DNA of 64,000 nt from CBDDBX01 sp965225955 (GTDB lineage: Bacteria; Acidobacteriota; Aminicenantia; UBA2199): contig CBDDBX010000006.1 of assembly GCA_965225955.1 (NCBI GenBank), forward strand, positions 104,176 to 168,175. Direction: 5' to 3'. A program made the position numbers and the translations under genes. Under the pieces are notes generated by a model, which was not told the origin of the DNA, searched no databases, and saw nothing but the letters and a program-made list of their open reading frames with translations. Positions 18,201-24,833 of the stretch are shown here, piece after piece; position 1 is the first letter of the stretch; each line of letters opens with the position of its first letter.

Positions 18201-18242
18201 GTCATATAAACCGTTTAAAGTTGTTTCATTATAAGAACTCAT
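15207..18242 (-). CDS. Tail tape measure protein
   Basis: 1011 residues, mostly helical and Lys/Glu/Ala-rich, the long scaffold that sets tail length. The C-terminus contains GTFGWINTPSRFIVGEGGEPELL, a conserved tape-measure ending (VGE..GPE-type), in two short pieces with a Ser/Asn-rich linker. Residues 21-56 and 57-92 are a near-perfect tandem repeat of 36 residues (see repeat). No lytic domain is visible. By the roughly 1.5 angstrom per residue rule used for siphophages, a tail near 150 nm is expected; this is inference. Transcribed from promoter C through a 400-base leader. The N-terminal two thirds look more AT-rich in codon choice than the C-terminal third, hinting at a mosaic. Confidence 0.85.
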   Translation of the reverse strand: MSSYNETTLNGLYDMMEKINKFEKDLLDNVVAFAMNWDKIPEKVEKVNKKVEKTVKKFEKDLLNNVVAFVMNWDKIPEKVEKVNKKVEKTIKLSASLTTNLKTFKKGLTIESGNNTLEKMNALTEAWKKQNKNIKIKEKLIKKLYPKVKDLEAAYSKLGKTAPKSFQYTAKEIKKSTPFIQKALYSVKKISAAYSGFEKTVTSGIDAIQKLGIISAGTAKKIKDVVSGVGNMIKGGTNFVEGLASKDPVQMLKGVHTVIKGINSVFDSLFTKTPNWKALYKDVDRSKIALKGFKKEVIETAKKLRKENPVMTGMDAMKKAYEQVWDKTIKEADSLHKVLVLSVKLDVDFAGFQNKFNRYMKKWGDHAFSNPSGLEHGLERGDDGYDKAPPGIKDNQDWKKDRAGERSGLAYALSELMSNFDAVAKKQKEFDNYYIKSVTEIVKWNKTHNNSIKSINDYVKAQIQDTLKYYNVLKASKEPLATELLGESGIAIYEELIKKNDRFKKAKETLDQVKALDKVFGALHNTANVSKERFDDFQKAAQNSYQALMDSGLDKKEALEQIAPILKRINALHKDEGYEINSNTQDLVDQASKYTDAMLPVRSAMDNLLTAVLYLIKLNSDEGEFPSVFRNMLDSGIEDLEAIEEHNKNAMNNIGNAIGDTADKAKDDLSGVYSGPEPGDEEGVNGWDNLTQGVTDYGNAALNTKTQIDDAFMAGDKAVDKVNEDTKVKTGEIKGSGEKAEEKVTKAAEDVKNNILPLFGEVDGGLIKMAETSETTFGQMKNSTFAAGTSIEEDILAKLKEAGHDVNNMDDETRKAFEAMVERAVEVEAGMSQSLLSEDKGFKKMTTVATAEMDIIKTKVGTLDGELDKMVTKSRPIKIGWNVDRVDLNDYLTMPKGKRGHQAPQENYANGTFGWINTPSRFIVGEGGEPELLESVGGKTRITPLSRIPKIKADGTPYRRGSSDNSQSNTYNISVNGTASRQDKTEFAEIMKSIIRDNFRGTATEIRTKVG
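17967..18182 (-). repeat. Tandem 108-bp duplication inside the tape measure gene
   Basis: Two adjacent units (18182-18075 and 18074-17967), each encoding 36 residues starting KFEKDLL and ending VNKKVEKT. Only a few bases differ, including D/N and A/V changes. The unit is an exact multiple of three, so the frame is kept. Length change in a tape measure would lengthen the tail. Confidence 0.9.
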
Positions 18243-18649
18243 ATTTACCTCCTCTTATTTTCCTTCCGGGACATAATTCCCCTATTAAAAACATACTCCC
18301 TCCTTTCAGCAGGAAGTCTGAAGTGAAAACACCTCATCTTCTCTTCCATACTTTCTTTTTTTTTATTAACCGACTCCCTAACCGGATTGTTCTCAAAGTT
18401 TCTCTATTAATATCAGTCTGTCTCAGGGAGGCCCTGACTTCACACGGACTACCACTGACCGGCTCAGACATTGTTTTCAACAGGTTATGCTGAAACCAGT
18501 ACTTCTCTATCTTAAATCTGTTCGGGCAAGGCATGCCTGGCCCCTACATTTGCATTTCTGAAAGACGCAATGATGCGCTTCTACTACATAAATTCAGATA
18601 CTGGAATCTTCCAGAACCACCCGAAATGCCGGATTTATTCACCCCCCCT
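18243..18649 (-). other. 400-base leader between promoter C and the tape measure gene
   Basis: No convincing gene. A 66-codon basic ORF (18334-18534) lacks a proper ribosome-binding site. Small palindromes occur (AGGCATGCCT near 18530; GACGCA/TGCGCT near 18565). A T-rich run in the plus strand (18355-18364) codes Lys on the minus strand. Function as an RNA leader is possible but unproven. Confidence 0.35.
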
Positions 18650-18717
18650 ATTTTAAGGGGATTTGTGAAATATTGCTTCCGGTGTTTACCGTTGTTTTGC
18701 CCTGTTTTAAAAACTAT
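18650..18717 (-). promoter_or_regulatory. Iteron promoter C (drives tape measure unit)
   Basis: On the minus strand: TAGTTTTTAAAACAGG, GCAAAACAAC, GGTAAACACC, GGAAGC (first G at 18680), TAAAAT at 18655-18650, exactly 25 bases on. The upstream end overlaps the stop codon of fibre 2, so the unit boundary is tight. Confidence 0.78.
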
Positions 18718-19433
18718 TTTTTCCCAACAGCCATCCAGTCTATACGTGTTGTATCATTTGGTGTAGCATAGATGTAGCAAACAAAACCGGTCAAAGAGAT
18801 CCCTTTCACTTTAACAGTTGCTCCCTGCAACATATTATCCTGAACAAACACTCTTGGAACAGAAGTAAATGGAGCTGAAAATGTCACATTCTGTGTAACC
18901 CATGCAGGCCCGGCATGCCCCTGAAGAAAATGTCCTGAATCAATATGGTTTGTTGAACTATTATGTGTTACATCGTACCCACTATAAACCTTATCCTGAG
19001 GCAGATCTTTCTCAGTCCAGATCTTATAAGGGCCTCCTATTGACCAGCCTCCCATTTTAAGTTCATTGTCGTTATCGAGCCCCAGATATGTTGCAAAAAT
19101 ACCAGGTCTGTGAAAAGACATTACTGCAGGTGTTCCCTCATTTGTAGCTTGTATCTCAAGCGAACCAGCAGCACCTGAGCTTACAGGGAAACCTTGTTCA
19201 GTTGCTTTAAAAACCTGTTTATTAAGCGATATAGCAGAGCCATCCACTTTCAAAGTTCCTTCATCTGCATCAGTCCAGTTATTTCCATCCCACACTTTCA
19301 GACAATATCTGTTATTATCTTCAAAAAGCCGGACCTCTCCTACACCTGCTTCTGAAGTGTCACCTAAGCCAAGCTTCTTCATCAGGTTAGCCTGATTTAC
19401 ACCGTATTTTTCGCCTACTTTAAAAAAGCTCAT
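18714..19433 (-). CDS. Receptor-binding tail fibre 2: shared anchor plus H-type lectin-like tip
   Basis: 239 residues. Residues 1-60 match the anchor of fibres 1 and 3 (MSFFKVGEKYGVNQANLMKK, EVRLFEDN, LKVWDGNNW). The C-terminal part from about residue 150 has the H-type lectin pattern: an aromatic/hydrophobic VTQNVTFSAPFTSVPRVFVQD, then TGFVCYIYA, and an ending DWMAVGKK. Such tips bind sugars on the target surface. Ribosome-binding site GGGAGG. It lies downstream of fibre 3, across a terminator at 19471-19497, so it may depend on read-through. Function inferred from modular similarity. Confidence 0.78.
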   Translation of the reverse strand: MSFFKVGEKYGVNQANLMKKLGLGDTSEAGVGEVRLFEDNNRYCLKVWDGNNWTDADEGTLKVDGSAISLNKQVFKATEQGFPVSSGAAGSLEIQATNEGTPAVMSFHRPGIFATYLGLDNDNELKMGGWSIGGPYKIWTEKDLPQDKVYSGYDVTHNSSTNHIDSGHFLQGHAGPAWVTQNVTFSAPFTSVPRVFVQDNMLQGATVKVKGISLTGFVCYIYATPNDTTRIDWMAVGKK

Positions 19434-19470
19434 ATTTACCTCCCATATAATCCCTTCTTTATATATAAAA

Positions 19471-19497
19471 AAAGGGCGCAGTAATACTACGCCCTTT
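19471..19497 (-). terminator. Intrinsic terminator after fibre 3
   Basis: Stem AAAGGGCG / CGCCCTTT with an 11-base loop, directly followed on the minus strand by a run of T (complement of 19467-19473). A standard Rho-independent terminator that would cut fibre 2 off from the promoter-D unit, unless read-through or another promoter supplies it. Confidence 0.78.
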
Positions 19498-19518
19498 AAT
19501 TTGAATCATTGTTAATCT

Positions 19519-20265
19519 CTATACTTCTCCAATTGCTATCCAGTCTACATCCTGATTTTTTGATCCATCATACTCAAAAGTAAAACCTGTTGTGGTTCTG
19601 CTTCTTGGAATAACATTTTTAGACCAGGAATAGGTCAGCCAGTCCTGCAATACAATCCGCGGAGTGCTGGCAAAAGCTGTCTGGAAAGATCTTGTTATAT
19701 TAATATCCCCTGAACTGGCACCTCCACGATGAAACTCACCCGTTTCAATTCTGTATTTTTTATCTGGGTTCTGGTTATCATGAATAAAACCGTAAGCTCC
19801 ATTAGCTTTTATAGAACCTTCATCAATTGAGACATCTCCTCCTGCTATATAGAGAAGATTTACATCCTGCATGTTCAGCTTCAAGGCATCATTACCATTA
19901 CCTGTACCAAGAGTCGCTCCATTTTTCCCTGAAGTTGTTCTGAAAGCTATATAACCATAACTGGTTGAACCATCAATAGCTATGTAGTCATCAAAATATG
20001 CAGGACCAGTTACATTTAGTACATCTTCTATTTTTACCTGATCATTTAGAGCAATTACTTTATCTGTTCCACTAAATTTAAGTTTATCAACAGTACCAAT
20101 TGTCTCCCAGGTAGAGCCATTCCACGCTTTCAGAACATATATATTGTCATCGTTAAAAAGCCTGACTTCATTGACTCCTCCAGTAGAGTCATCTCCACAT
20201 CCAAGCTTCTTCATCAGATTAGCCTGATTAACTCCAAATTTTGAACCTACCTCAAAGAAACTCAT
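19519..20265 (-). CDS. Receptor-binding tail fibre 3: shared anchor plus H-type lectin-like tip
   Basis: 248 residues. Anchor as in fibres 1 and 2 (MSFFEVGSKFGVNQANLMKK; EVRLFNDD; LKAWNGSTW; IGTVDKLK). The middle has repeated short beta segments of a fibre shaft. The C-terminal 80 residues end ...TTGFTFEYDGSKNQDVDWIAIG, matching the H-type lectin ending (DWIAIG) with FASTPRIVLQDW before it. Different in sequence from fibre 2's tip, so the two may bind different sugars. Followed by a strong terminator. Upstream is palindrome copy 3. Confidence 0.78.
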   Translation of the reverse strand: MSFFEVGSKFGVNQANLMKKLGCGDDSTGGVNEVRLFNDDNIYVLKAWNGSTWETIGTVDKLKFSGTDKVIALNDQVKIEDVLNVTGPAYFDDYIAIDGSTSYGYIAFRTTSGKNGATLGTGNGNDALKLNMQDVNLLYIAGGDVSIDEGSIKANGAYGFIHDNQNPDKKYRIETGEFHRGGASSGDINITRSFQTAFASTPRIVLQDWLTYSWSKNVIPRSRTTTGFTFEYDGSKNQDVDWIAIGEV

Positions 20266-20339
20266 TTTAATCTCTCTTTTTATTTAATATCTACTGAAGC
20301 AGCTGCGTTCCCCGCAATAAAGTTAACGCTGCCGCGCCT

Positions 20340-20389
20340 CCCATCTTTGCCATATTCTCATCCTTCGCAAGCTCACTCTTCGGCAAAGA
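20340..20389 (+). repeat. Palindromic intergenic repeat, copy 3
   Basis: CCCATCTTTGCC ... CTTCGCAAGCTCACT ... GGCAAAGA: 8-bp stem TCTTTGCC/GGCAAAGA. It shares CTTCGCAAGCTCACT with the mobile-element copy (24405-24454) and CGCG-CCCATCTTTGC with copy 4 (24639-24689, opposite strand). It lies just upstream of the fibre 3 start. A further small hairpin CCGAC-ATTA-GTCGG follows at about 20398. Confidence 0.62.
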
Positions 20390-20421
20390 CCCTGCTCCGA
20401 CATTAGTCGGCATGCCCTTAT

Positions 20422-20715
20422 TTACTCAAAAGTAAGAATCTCTGTAACTCTTTCTGCTGTTAAAACATTTTTTGAAACAAGATAAGGAAGGCCTTCCTCT
20501 TTAAGAAGAGAATCTCTCAGGTCTATATATTCACTCATTCTTATCAGATCCAGAAAACTTTCTATGGTTGTATCTGTTTTTGCAAGAGCGTAAATAGCTG
20601 CTCTCTCTCCACTTGTCAGTAAATTACCCATGAACTCTCTTCTAGTTACTCTGTATTTACCAGCTGTTCTCCTTTCAATAATCTTCTCACGATCACCTAT
20701 TTTTTTAATTACCAT
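20422..20715 (-). CDS. Tail-module protein of unknown function
   Basis: 97 residues, helical. SGERAAIYALAKTDTTIESFL and VLTAERVTEIL are typical of small phage proteins found between tail tip and tail tube genes, with no assigned activity. It overlaps the upstream gene by 11 bases and so is translationally coupled. I do not recognise a named family. Confidence 0.6.
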   Translation of the reverse strand: MVIKKIGDREKIIERRTAGKYRVTRREFMGNLLTSGERAAIYALAKTDTTIESFLDLIRMSEYIDLRDSLLKEEGLPYLVSKNVLTAERVTEILTFE

Positions 20716-21097
20716 CCGTTACCTCTTTATACACAACTACTATCTCTTCTGATGCATCAGCAGGAATATTTGCTATAGCCACAATATCCCCTTCCAGTTC
20801 CAGATTAATTATTTCCATTTCAGCTCCTTCAAGAATTTCCAGAACTCTTGAATTATTCTGCTCAGCTATTACCAGAATTGTTTTGTTCAGAATTTCATCT
20901 CGAACAACAGATATATTCCCTGCAGGAACCTCAAAATATTTATATCCTTCAGAATCTACCTCTTCTCCAACAGGAGTATAGAATCTGAACTCATTCCAAT
21001 TTATACTGCTGTTTTCTGAATGTACAATAAAATTTTTTATGGTAAAACAGACTGTTTCTCCCTTTCTACCATTTATTAAACTTTTTCTCACGTCCAT
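20705..21097 (-). CDS. Tail-module protein, paralogue of the next upstream gene
   Basis: 130 residues, beta-rich. The INWNEFRFYTPVGEEV segment near residue 33 aligns with IHWNEFEFSFGARKRV in the 128-residue protein encoded just upstream, suggesting an old tandem duplication. It ends EIVVVYKEVTDGN. Probably a minor tail structural protein by position; no function known. Good ribosome-binding site (AGGAGG) before its start. Confidence 0.55.
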   Translation of the reverse strand: MDVRKSLINGRKGETVCFTIKNFIVHSENSSINWNEFRFYTPVGEEVDSEGYKYFEVPAGNISVVRDEILNKTILVIAEQNNSRVLEILEGAEMEIINLELEGDIVAIANIPADASEEIVVVYKEVTDGN

Positions 21098-21123
21098 TTA
21101 AATTACCTCCTGAATCGCTGTGC

Positions 21124-21510
21124 TTATAGTGCTGCGGGGTTTTCACTCCATTGATCAGGTTTCATGACAACCTGCTTATACTCTATAACTCTCTCTCTTC
21201 GCTCACTACAGGGTACAAATGCTTTTAAAACCCAGTCTGATGGTTCACTATCTGAATAGAGCTCCTCTGTTAAACCTTCATACTCCACAACAACCCTTGC
21301 CCCAGTGTTCAGACCAACACACAAATAATAAGTTACATTCAGCATTGGATCATATTCTGCCTTAAACTCACCTTCAGGAATTACCCGTTTTCTGGCTCCA
21401 AAGGAGAACTCAAACTCATTCCAGTGAATTGTTTCACCTCTGACCTCTACAGTTGGCGAAAATGCAGGACGCCCTTTCGCTGCAGCAGTTATACTCTTTA
21501 TTATTTTCAT
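21124..21510 (-). CDS. Tail-module protein, paralogue of the next downstream gene
   Basis: 128 residues, beta-rich, sharing the WNEFxF block with its downstream neighbour. Two Cys residues (about 64 and 100). No recognised domain. A hairpin at 21531-21577 stands directly before its ribosome-binding site (GGTAGGG), which might influence its translation. Confidence 0.55.
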   Translation of the reverse strand: MKIIKSITAAAKGRPAFSPTVEVRGETIHWNEFEFSFGARKRVIPEGEFKAEYDPMLNVTYYLCVGLNTGARVVVEYEGLTEELYSDSEPSDWVLKAFVPCSERRERVIEYKQVVMKPDQWSENPAAL

Positions 21511-21530
21511 TTCCCTACCTTGTGCAGAGC

Positions 21531-21577
21531 GCCGGCCTAAGATTACCCCTTTTAATTAACTGTTATCTTAAACCGGC
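21531..21577 (-). promoter_or_regulatory. Hairpin ahead of the 128-residue tail gene
   Basis: Inverted arms GCCGG-CTAAGAT and ATCTTA-CCGGC enclose about 22 bases, ending 20 bases before the start codon. No T-run follows, so it is more likely a translational or mRNA-processing structure than a terminator. It sits nine bases beyond the stop of the -1 frame extension of the tail assembly chaperone. Confidence 0.45.
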
Positions 21578-21585
21578 ACCCACTA

Positions 21586-21867
21586 TCATGTTTTCTCAGA
21601 CTCCTGCTTTGCGTAAGCTACTGTGTGAGCAGAATTGTGTATTAGTCCGAGTTTACGAACAAATCTCATCCTCTCATCAAAAGGTAATCCCAGAGATTCA
21701 ACGAAACTCCTTAGCAATCCTGACTTAATACTTAGATCATTTACAGCTTTTGAGTAGAAGTCCAGCGCCTCTCTATTGCCACCTGAAAGCCTGGAATAGT
21801 GCTGAGGGGACTGATCATCCCAGTCCCGCCACCAATCTTCCCAGGCCTCCAGATACTCTACAAATTT
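21586..21867 (-). CDS. -1 frameshift extension of the tail assembly chaperone (gpGT-type)
   Basis: An open frame of 93 codons without any start codon, entered by -1 slippage at the slippery heptamer A AAT TTG (21867-21861), immediately before the chaperone's TAG stop. It encodes VEYLEAWEDWWRDWDDQSP... with an aromatic-rich start and ends at TGA 21588-21586. In siphophages, the corresponding G and GT proteins bridge the tape measure and the tail tube subunits; the extension is the T domain. The codon exactness of the heptamer, the immediate stop and the lack of a start codon make this a strong case. Confidence 0.85.
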   Translation of the reverse strand, partial: KFVEYLEAWEDWWRDWDDQSPQHYSRLSGGNREALDFYSKAVNDLSIKSGLLRSFVESLGLPFDERMRFVRKLGLIHNSAHTVAYAKQESEKT

Positions 21868-22319
21868 TCAGTATCGTCGTTGTAGAAGTTTGCAGGATCA
21901 AGAGCTATTTTCATGAACCATCCTGAAAAAGTTATCGATTCATTTTCTCCTTCTTCTTCGTTATACTCAACGTAGAGTTTCCAGTTGGCATTTTTATTAA
22001 GAAGTTTCTGAAATTTCTCTCTGGAGAAGTCCGCTTTTACTGTACGGCCTTTTTCATTCTTTTCTTTAACTCCCTGCCAATCAAGAACAGCTTCAAGAAT
22101 GAGATTTTCTGTTGCATCTCTCTTTTTTTCAGGATCTTCAACCTCAATTTTCTGATGACTCTTTTTGTCAAACTGTATTGAGGTATACTCATTTCTGATA
22201 CGCTTCAGATCTTTCTGGGTAATAGGTTTGATTTTAAATTTGTATTCCGGATTTTCCGGCAGGTCAAACCATTTTCCATTCTCTTCTATTTTGTCAAAAT
22301 CGTTTAATATAAGTTTCAT
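21858..22319 (-). CDS. Tail assembly chaperone (gpG-type)
   Basis: 153 residues, acidic and helical, located right after the tail tube gene, as tail assembly chaperones are. Seen: the FKIKPITQKDLKRIR N-terminal part, and EAVLDWQGVKEKNEKG...VKADFSREKFQKLL, matching the W-x-G-V and F-S-x-E pattern of siphophage chaperones. It ends in the slippery heptamer A AAT TTG followed at once by TAG, so a minor fraction of ribosomes should make a longer fusion (see the extension 21586-21867). Assembly-only role; not expected in the mature particle. Confidence 0.8.
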   Translation of the reverse strand: MKLILNDFDKIEENGKWFDLPENPEYKFKIKPITQKDLKRIRNEYTSIQFDKKSHQKIEVEDPEKKRDATENLILEAVLDWQGVKEKNEKGRTVKADFSREKFQKLLNKNANWKLYVEYNEEEGENESITFSGWFMKIALDPANFYNDDTENL

Positions 22320-22364
22320 TTTTATCTCCTTTCTTTAATTTATTCGTCTTTGTTTTTTTAGTTT

Positions 22365-23375
22365 TTACTGAGCAGCAGGATAACCTGTTACTGCTGTACC
22401 TGCATTCTTTAGTGTGATGTAAGGTACTTTTTCAGTCATACCAGTTGGATTTGATTCAGCCAGAAGTGCTTTAAACTTAATTGTTGTTGGGATTGGTGAA
22501 TCCTGTGCAAAGTCAGGAGCTTCAGCAATCATAACTTTTGGGAAGTTGAAAGCCAGATTTGTATTTGCATCTACAGCAAATTCAATTTTCATCTTCTTCA
22601 TATCACCTGAGTTGAAAGCATTGAAATATGCTGCTGTTGCTGTTTCCTTTTTAGGGAAGTTAAGAGTAACTTCCACAACTGGAGCTGTTTTTTCAACAGG
22701 CTCATCAATTGTTTCATTACCAGCTGTTACCGGAAGTGCTTCAAAGCCTCTGGTTACTGCAATACTTACTCCTGAAGGTTTAAGAACATCTCCTGAACCA
22801 AGAGCTCCGCCACTCTGCTCATTTACTGATACTGTAGCGTTTGACAGTTTAAAAACTGAAGAAGTTGCTGCATCACTTTTGTATGAAACATCAAGTGGTG
22901 ACCAGCCTGTTACTGAAACTTTGTCTCCCATGTAGTTCAGATCAAGATTCAGACCATCTGCATAGTTGAAAGTACCTGAAACAATTCTTGCTGTACTTAC
23001 TGCTTTAACTTCATCACCTTCATCCCACGCAACTGTGTGGAAAATAGGTGAAACTGCTGTAGAGAGTCTGAAGGTGTGAGTTTTTGAAGGGTCATCATGT
23101 TTATACTCACCCATAAGTGAAGCCAGAATCTCTTCCATACCTTCACTGTAGAGTCTCATAGACATTGAACCACTCTGTGCTTCATACTCAAGAACTTCAG
23201 AAGAAGTAGCCATACCTCTACCAAACTCGTCTTCGTTTGTTACAACTTTTCTACCACCTTTTGGAGGAGTGTGACTTTTAACATATACTCCTTCTGATCC
23301 TGCTGGCTGAACAGCTGTTCCCCATACTGCAGCCTTTTTAATTGCTACACTGTTTTCTCTTTGAATTAAACTCAT
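22365..23375 (-). CDS. Tail tube protein, paralogue 1
   Basis: 336 residues. N-terminal ENSVAIKKAAVWGTAVQP resembles the start of siphophage/tailocin tail tube proteins (AxKKxxxWGTA). The C-terminus has FPKVMIAEAPDFAQDSPIPT and IKFKALLAE, nearly shared with paralogue 2. The middle (about residues 165-200) is the main difference. Preceded by a hairpin leader (23395-23421) and the ribosome-binding sequence AACAGGAGG, both shared with paralogue 2. Tube subunits stack around the tape measure to form the tail shaft. First gene after the tail-terminator-like gene in the promoter-D unit. Confidence 0.78.
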   Translation of the reverse strand: MSLIQRENSVAIKKAAVWGTAVQPAGSEGVYVKSHTPPKGGRKVVTNEDEFGRGMATSSEVLEYEAQSGSMSMRLYSEGMEEILASLMGEYKHDDPSKTHTFRLSTAVSPIFHTVAWDEGDEVKAVSTARIVSGTFNYADGLNLDLNYMGDKVSVTGWSPLDVSYKSDAATSSVFKLSNATVSVNEQSGGALGSGDVLKPSGVSIAVTRGFEALPVTAGNETIDEPVEKTAPVVEVTLNFPKKETATAAYFNAFNSGDMKKMKIEFAVDANTNLAFNFPKVMIAEAPDFAQDSPIPTTIKFKALLAESNPTGMTEKVPYITLKNAGTAVTGYPAAQ

Positions 23376-23437
23376 TATTTATTCCTCCTGTTTTAAGCCG
23401 GCTTACCCTTTTACCCCGACTAACCATAATTAAAAAT

Positions 23438-23833
23438 CTACTTACAGTAGATAACTTCTCCTTTTACTTTGAGAACTACATAACCACTCTTAAGTGGGGA
23501 CATATGTACTGAATTGACATTAAGCTGTACATTACTCATTGATGTAAGAAGAGCATCTTCAATACCATCCACCTTATCAAGCACTCCATAAAACTGTGCC
23601 TTCTTATCTGCTCCTGATGGTTTTACTGCAAACCAGAGGGTAAATCTTTTGCTCTTCTCTATTCTCTGCCCCGCATAACCTGCTACATCCATGGTATCCA
23701 CAATAGCCCTGTAGAGATTGTCACTACCTGAAGCAGGAACATTTTCAAAATTGAAGAACTCATCGGTAAATGTGTATCCAAGAGTGTCAATACTTGTTAT
23801 TATCTGTCCCAGATAACCTTTTGTTTCACTCAT
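23438..23833 (-). CDS. Tail terminator-like protein (by position)
   Basis: 131 residues. The longer frame starts with TTG at 23896, but AAAGGAGG stands five bases before the ATG at 23833 (MSETKGYLGQ), so this is the start. No firm sequence family is recognised. It lies immediately upstream of the tail tube gene, where siphophages encode the tail terminator that caps the head-proximal end; a headless tail would still need a cap. The order also fits a minor tail protein. First gene after promoter D. Confidence 0.55.
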   Translation of the reverse strand: MSETKGYLGQIITSIDTLGYTFTDEFFNFENVPASGSDNLYRAIVDTMDVAGYAGQRIEKSKRFTLWFAVKPSGADKKAQFYGVLDKVDGIEDALLTSMSNVQLNVNSVHMSPLKSGYVVLKVKGEVIYCK

Positions 23834-23929
23834 ATCTTCCTCCTTTAAATTTGAGCACCTCAAAATCGCAAATCGTTTCATAATGCCCGTTTTCAAAGCT
23901 TTCGGACTGTTCCGTTCAGCTTCAGTCAG

Positions 23930-23997
23930 AGAATAACCTGATTCACGAAATAAAGCTTCCGCCGTTTTCCTGTGATTTCCCCCAATTTAAAAACTTA
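23930..23997 (-). promoter_or_regulatory. Iteron promoter D (drives tail terminator, tube and chaperone unit)
   Basis: On the minus strand: TAAGTTTTTAAATTGGG, GGAAATCACA, GGAAAACGGC, GGAAGC (first G at 23960), TATTCT at 23935-23930, exactly 25 bases on. Confidence 0.72.
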
Positions 23998-24074
23998 GTG
24001 AAATTATTTATGAAGAAATGCTTGTTTTCATTCCCCCGTTTAACAGACCAACACAGACTTATACTGACTGACAC

Positions 24075-24556
24075 GAATGGCACTAGTTTAAGGTTTTTTT
24101 GCACAATCAGGTTTTATTCTAAATGTTACAGAACTTTCTAATACCACCCCGCCAGCTACACTGATTCGCTAAAGCTCACAGCTTGCAGCCCCCCCTCCTT
24201 GATTTTTGATGTTTTACGAACTTTGAATTTTCCATCTAATCTTTAAATAAGGTGATTCGCCAATACAGTTAAGTGCGGAAAGGAGGGGATTTCTGCTATT
24301 CAATGGTAATTTGTGCAGTTATCTTAACAGGTGAACCAGCGGTTTTCAGATTTACTTTTTATGAACCAGCAGGAACTGTTTAAGACAAACAGAATTCCCC
24401 TCCTTCTCCGCATGAGCAGTGAGCTTGCGAACAGCGATTAATTGCGGAGATGGGAGAAAGCGTTAGCTTTTCACCTTATTCATAAAAGGAGGGGTGCCTG
24501 GTACTCCAGGCGGGGTGGTATTAATAAGTCCAATAAGCCTTAAGCTAGTGGCATTC
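24075..24556. mobile_element. MITE-like element with 19-bp inverted ends and an 11-bp direct duplication
   Basis: Ends GAATGGCACTAGTTTAAGG (24075-24093) and its complement on the right (24538-24556), 17 of 19 matching. The element is flanked by a perfect 11-bp direct repeat CTGACTGACAC (24064-24074 and 24557-24567), as expected of a target-site duplication. It is about 482 bp with no gene. Internally it is strongly palindromic: 15-bp arms TAATACCACCCCGCC (24139-24153) and complement (24509-24523), and 22-bp arms around 24274-24295 and 24390-24412 with 20 matches. It also holds one copy of the palindromic repeat family. It inserted between the tail tube paralogues. Confidence 0.68.
24405..24454 (-). 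repeat. Palindromic intergenic repeat, copy 5 (inside the MITE-like element)
   Basis: On the minus strand CCCATCTCCGCA ... TTCGCAAGCTCACT ... TGCGGAGA, an 8-bp stem. The CCCATCT lead and the 14-base middle are shared with copy 3, while the stem sequence is different and still complementary. This shows the family can travel inside the transposon-like element. Confidence 0.6.
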
Positions 24557-24638
24557 CTGACTGACACAGTCAAACCGGAATTTTAAATATTATGGTTGGA
24601 GGATAGCCACATAGGGCAATCCCTACAATCTGATAGAT

Positions 24639-24689
24639 ATCTTTGCCAATATTGGAGCGAAGTGGGAAATATTGTTTCGCAAAGATGGG
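24639..24689 (-). repeat. Palindromic intergenic repeat, copy 4
   Basis: Arms ATCTTTGC (24639-24646) and GCAAAGAT (24679-24686) with inner arms CAATATT (24647-24653) and AATATTG (24668-24674). On the minus strand it reads CCCATCTTTGC, shared with copy 3, and its AATATTTCCC...CTTCGCT middle is shared with copy 2. It lies between the mobile element and the tail tube paralogue 2 terminator. Confidence 0.62.
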
Positions 24690-24732
24690 CGACGCGCCAG
24701 CGTTATCCTTATTTAAAAGAAACACGATGTAG

Positions 24733-24777
24733 GGGCGCATTGGCGCAATTGCTCATGCAATTGCAGAATATGCGCCC
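24733..24777. repeat. Nested hairpin after the palindrome
   Basis: Outer arms GGGCGCAT and ATGCGCCC (8 bp) enclose a second 8-bp hairpin GCAATTGC-TCAT-GCAATTGC. This adds to the unusually high density of palindromes between 24064 and 24860. No gene is visible in this stretch. Confidence 0.55.
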
Positions 24778-24833
24778 GTTTAACAGGTTACGCCATAATT
24801 GATTATATTTTTATGCCCCCGTTGTCGAAATAA

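Noticed and set aside
18334..18534. 66-codon basic ORF in the leader of the tape measure gene
   Set aside because: No good ribosome-binding site, low complexity Lys run from a T-tract, and no sequence pattern of a known family.
23834..23896. Longer start for the tail-terminator-like gene
   Set aside because: Starts with TTG lacking a ribosome-binding site, whereas AAAGGAGG precedes the ATG at 23833.
8950..24689. Palindromes as integron attC sites around swappable fibre genes
   Set aside because: Folded recombination sites would explain covariation and gene swapping, but I could not find the paired RYYYAAC and GTTRRRY boxes in a consistent place, and no integrase is present in the window.
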